Positions 33,092 to 33,854 of a stretch of 33,854 nt of DNA are shown here, one piece after another (positions within the stretch are counted from its first letter, which is position 1; each line of letters opens with the position of its first letter). The notes under the pieces are model-generated. The model saw nothing but the letters and a program-made list of their open reading frames with translations. It was not told the DNA's origin and searched no databases. The translations under genes and the position numbers were made by a program. This stretch comes from Thiotrichaceae bacterium (GTDB lineage Bacteria; Pseudomonadota; Gammaproteobacteria; Thiotrichales; Thiotrichaceae). The stretch spans positions 1 to 33,854 of the forward strand of contig JALVFC010000169.1 of NCBI GenBank assembly GCA_027030285.1. Direction: 5' to 3'.

Positions 33092-33854
33092 CTATTTGTT
33101 GTTTTCCGTGTTTCCTGAATTGCCGCTATTCATGCCACCTGAAGCGTTCCCACCAACGTTAATGACCGCTGCTCCCGTTGTGACAGCAAACTGTCCCATC
33201 ATACCATCATCTTCATGTTCCAGAAAATGGCAGTGATACATATAACCAGTATTGTCATCCGTGAAATCTGTCATCTTCACAATGAATTTAACCGTATCTC
33301 GCGGTGCCAAGCGAATGGTGTCTTTATAGCCTTTTTCGCTTTGCGTAATATTTGCCGGGCTGCCATTCCTTTCCAGAGGGTAGAAGTGTGTCGCATGAAT
33401 ATGAAAGTTATGCTCCATTCCCATCATATTGACTACTTCCCATACTTCTATGTCATTGACCGGTACGAATTCATCAATACGGTTAATATCCATCAGTTTC
33501 CCATTAATCGCCATATGCATTGCGCCATCTTCACCTCGTGCCATATTAAGCACAAATCTACGGGTTCTAACGGCTGATGCAGGTGAGTATTTTTCCAGTG
33601 TAGTGAGTTGTGCAGGTACTACTGAGGTAATAGAACTGGTTTGGTTAATATTAACCTTCATAATATCCAGGCCAGAGTTTGCGTCTTGCAGGATTACGCT
33701 GTTGCCAAGATCATTCGTGAAGTCAACCACAATTTCTGCTCTCTCACCGGGGCTTAGCACCACAGAAGAAAGTGTTACTGGTGTCTCAAGGAAAGAGTTG
33801 TCCGTTGCTATCTGCTGGAAACTTCTGCTATCAGAAAATTGTACCTTGTAAACA
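33092..33854 (-). CDS. Multicopper oxidase, C-terminal part (partial)
   Basis: The last 253 residues are visible; the gene continues past the right edge. The third cupredoxin domain has the copper ligands of the family: HNFHIHATHF (type 1 His and the HxH pair of the trinuclear centre), and near the end YHCHFLEHEDDGMMG, the HCHxxxHxxxxM motif with type 1 Cys, His and axial Met. The linking LSPGERAEIVVDFT is also typical. These enzymes oxidise metals, phenols or other substrates with reduction of O2 to water, usually in the periplasm. The substrate is unknown. The C-terminal ~25 residues are an unusual Gly/Asn/Ser-rich tail. The oxidase is convergent with the sigma gene. Confidence 0.92.
   Translation of the reverse strand, partial: VYKVQFSDSRSFQQIATDNSFLETPVTLSSVVLSPGERAEIVVDFTNDLGNSVILQDANSGLDIMKVNINQTSSITSVVPAQLTTLEKYSPASAVRTRRFVLNMARGEDGAMHMAINGKLMDINRIDEFVPVNDIEVWEVVNMMGMEHNFHIHATHFYPLERNGSPANITQSEKGYKDTIRLAPRDTVKFIVKMTDFTDDNTGYMYHCHFLEHEDDGMMGQFAVTTGAAVINVGGNASGGMNSGNSGNTENNK

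Noticed and set aside
1..33854. CRISPR array, tRNA or rRNA genes, complete insertion sequence or prophage
   Set aside because: No regular spaced repeats, no cloverleaf, no ribosomal RNA and no intact transposase or phage structural gene were seen on either strand.

Overview
The window looks like chromosomal DNA of a gammaproteobacterium with moderate GC content. The UvrD protein lines up closely with the E. coli protein as I remember it, the respiratory and ATP synthase genes follow the usual proteobacterial order, and there are no tRNA, rRNA or CRISPR features. I cannot name the genus from the sequence alone. The left two thirds are energy-metabolism core; the right third, from about 27.3 kb, is accessory.

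Region 1 (1-11911) is the distal part of a nuo operon on the + strand: the end of nuoD, then nuoE, F, G, H, I, J, K, L, M and N, tightly packed with TAATG or ATGA overlaps at four junctions. Together they encode the electron-input module (E, F, G), a connecting ferredoxin-like subunit (I) and the proton-pumping membrane arm (H, J-N) of NADH:quinone oxidoreductase. Region 2 (11912-16465) has a secreted repeat protein with a peptidoglycan-binding tail, a strong two-way terminator, convergent uvrD on the - strand, and a divergent VanZ-like membrane protein. Region 3 (16690-24040) is a complete F1Fo ATP synthase operon, atpIBEFHAGDC, closed by a rho-independent terminator. It is unusual in having a 343-base structured gap between atpI and atpB.

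Region 4 (24088-27311) holds a TPMT-like methyltransferase, oligopeptidase B and a small uncharacterised protein. Its + strand is much richer in A and C than the nuo and atp genes, with different codon choice. Region 5 (27312-27898) is a mobile-DNA graveyard: a decayed tyrosine-recombinase C-terminus with an in-frame stop, and a 117-base MITE-like element flanked by CTAG.

Region 6 (27.83-33.85 kb) is the most interesting part. A DUF6502-type putative DNA-binding protein is followed by a five-module DUF5666-type lipoprotein, a beta-propeller lipoprotein, a small Cys-rich exported protein and an ECF-like sigma factor, converging on a multicopper oxidase that runs off the window. The DUF6502 promoter carries two copies of TTTTTGG-N10-CCAAAAA exactly 41 bases apart. 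One lies just upstream of the -35 and the other spans the -10 and abuts the ATG, so the mRNA is predicted to be leaderless and autoregulated. My inference is an envelope metal- or redox-related module with its own regulators; no function is proven by the sequence.
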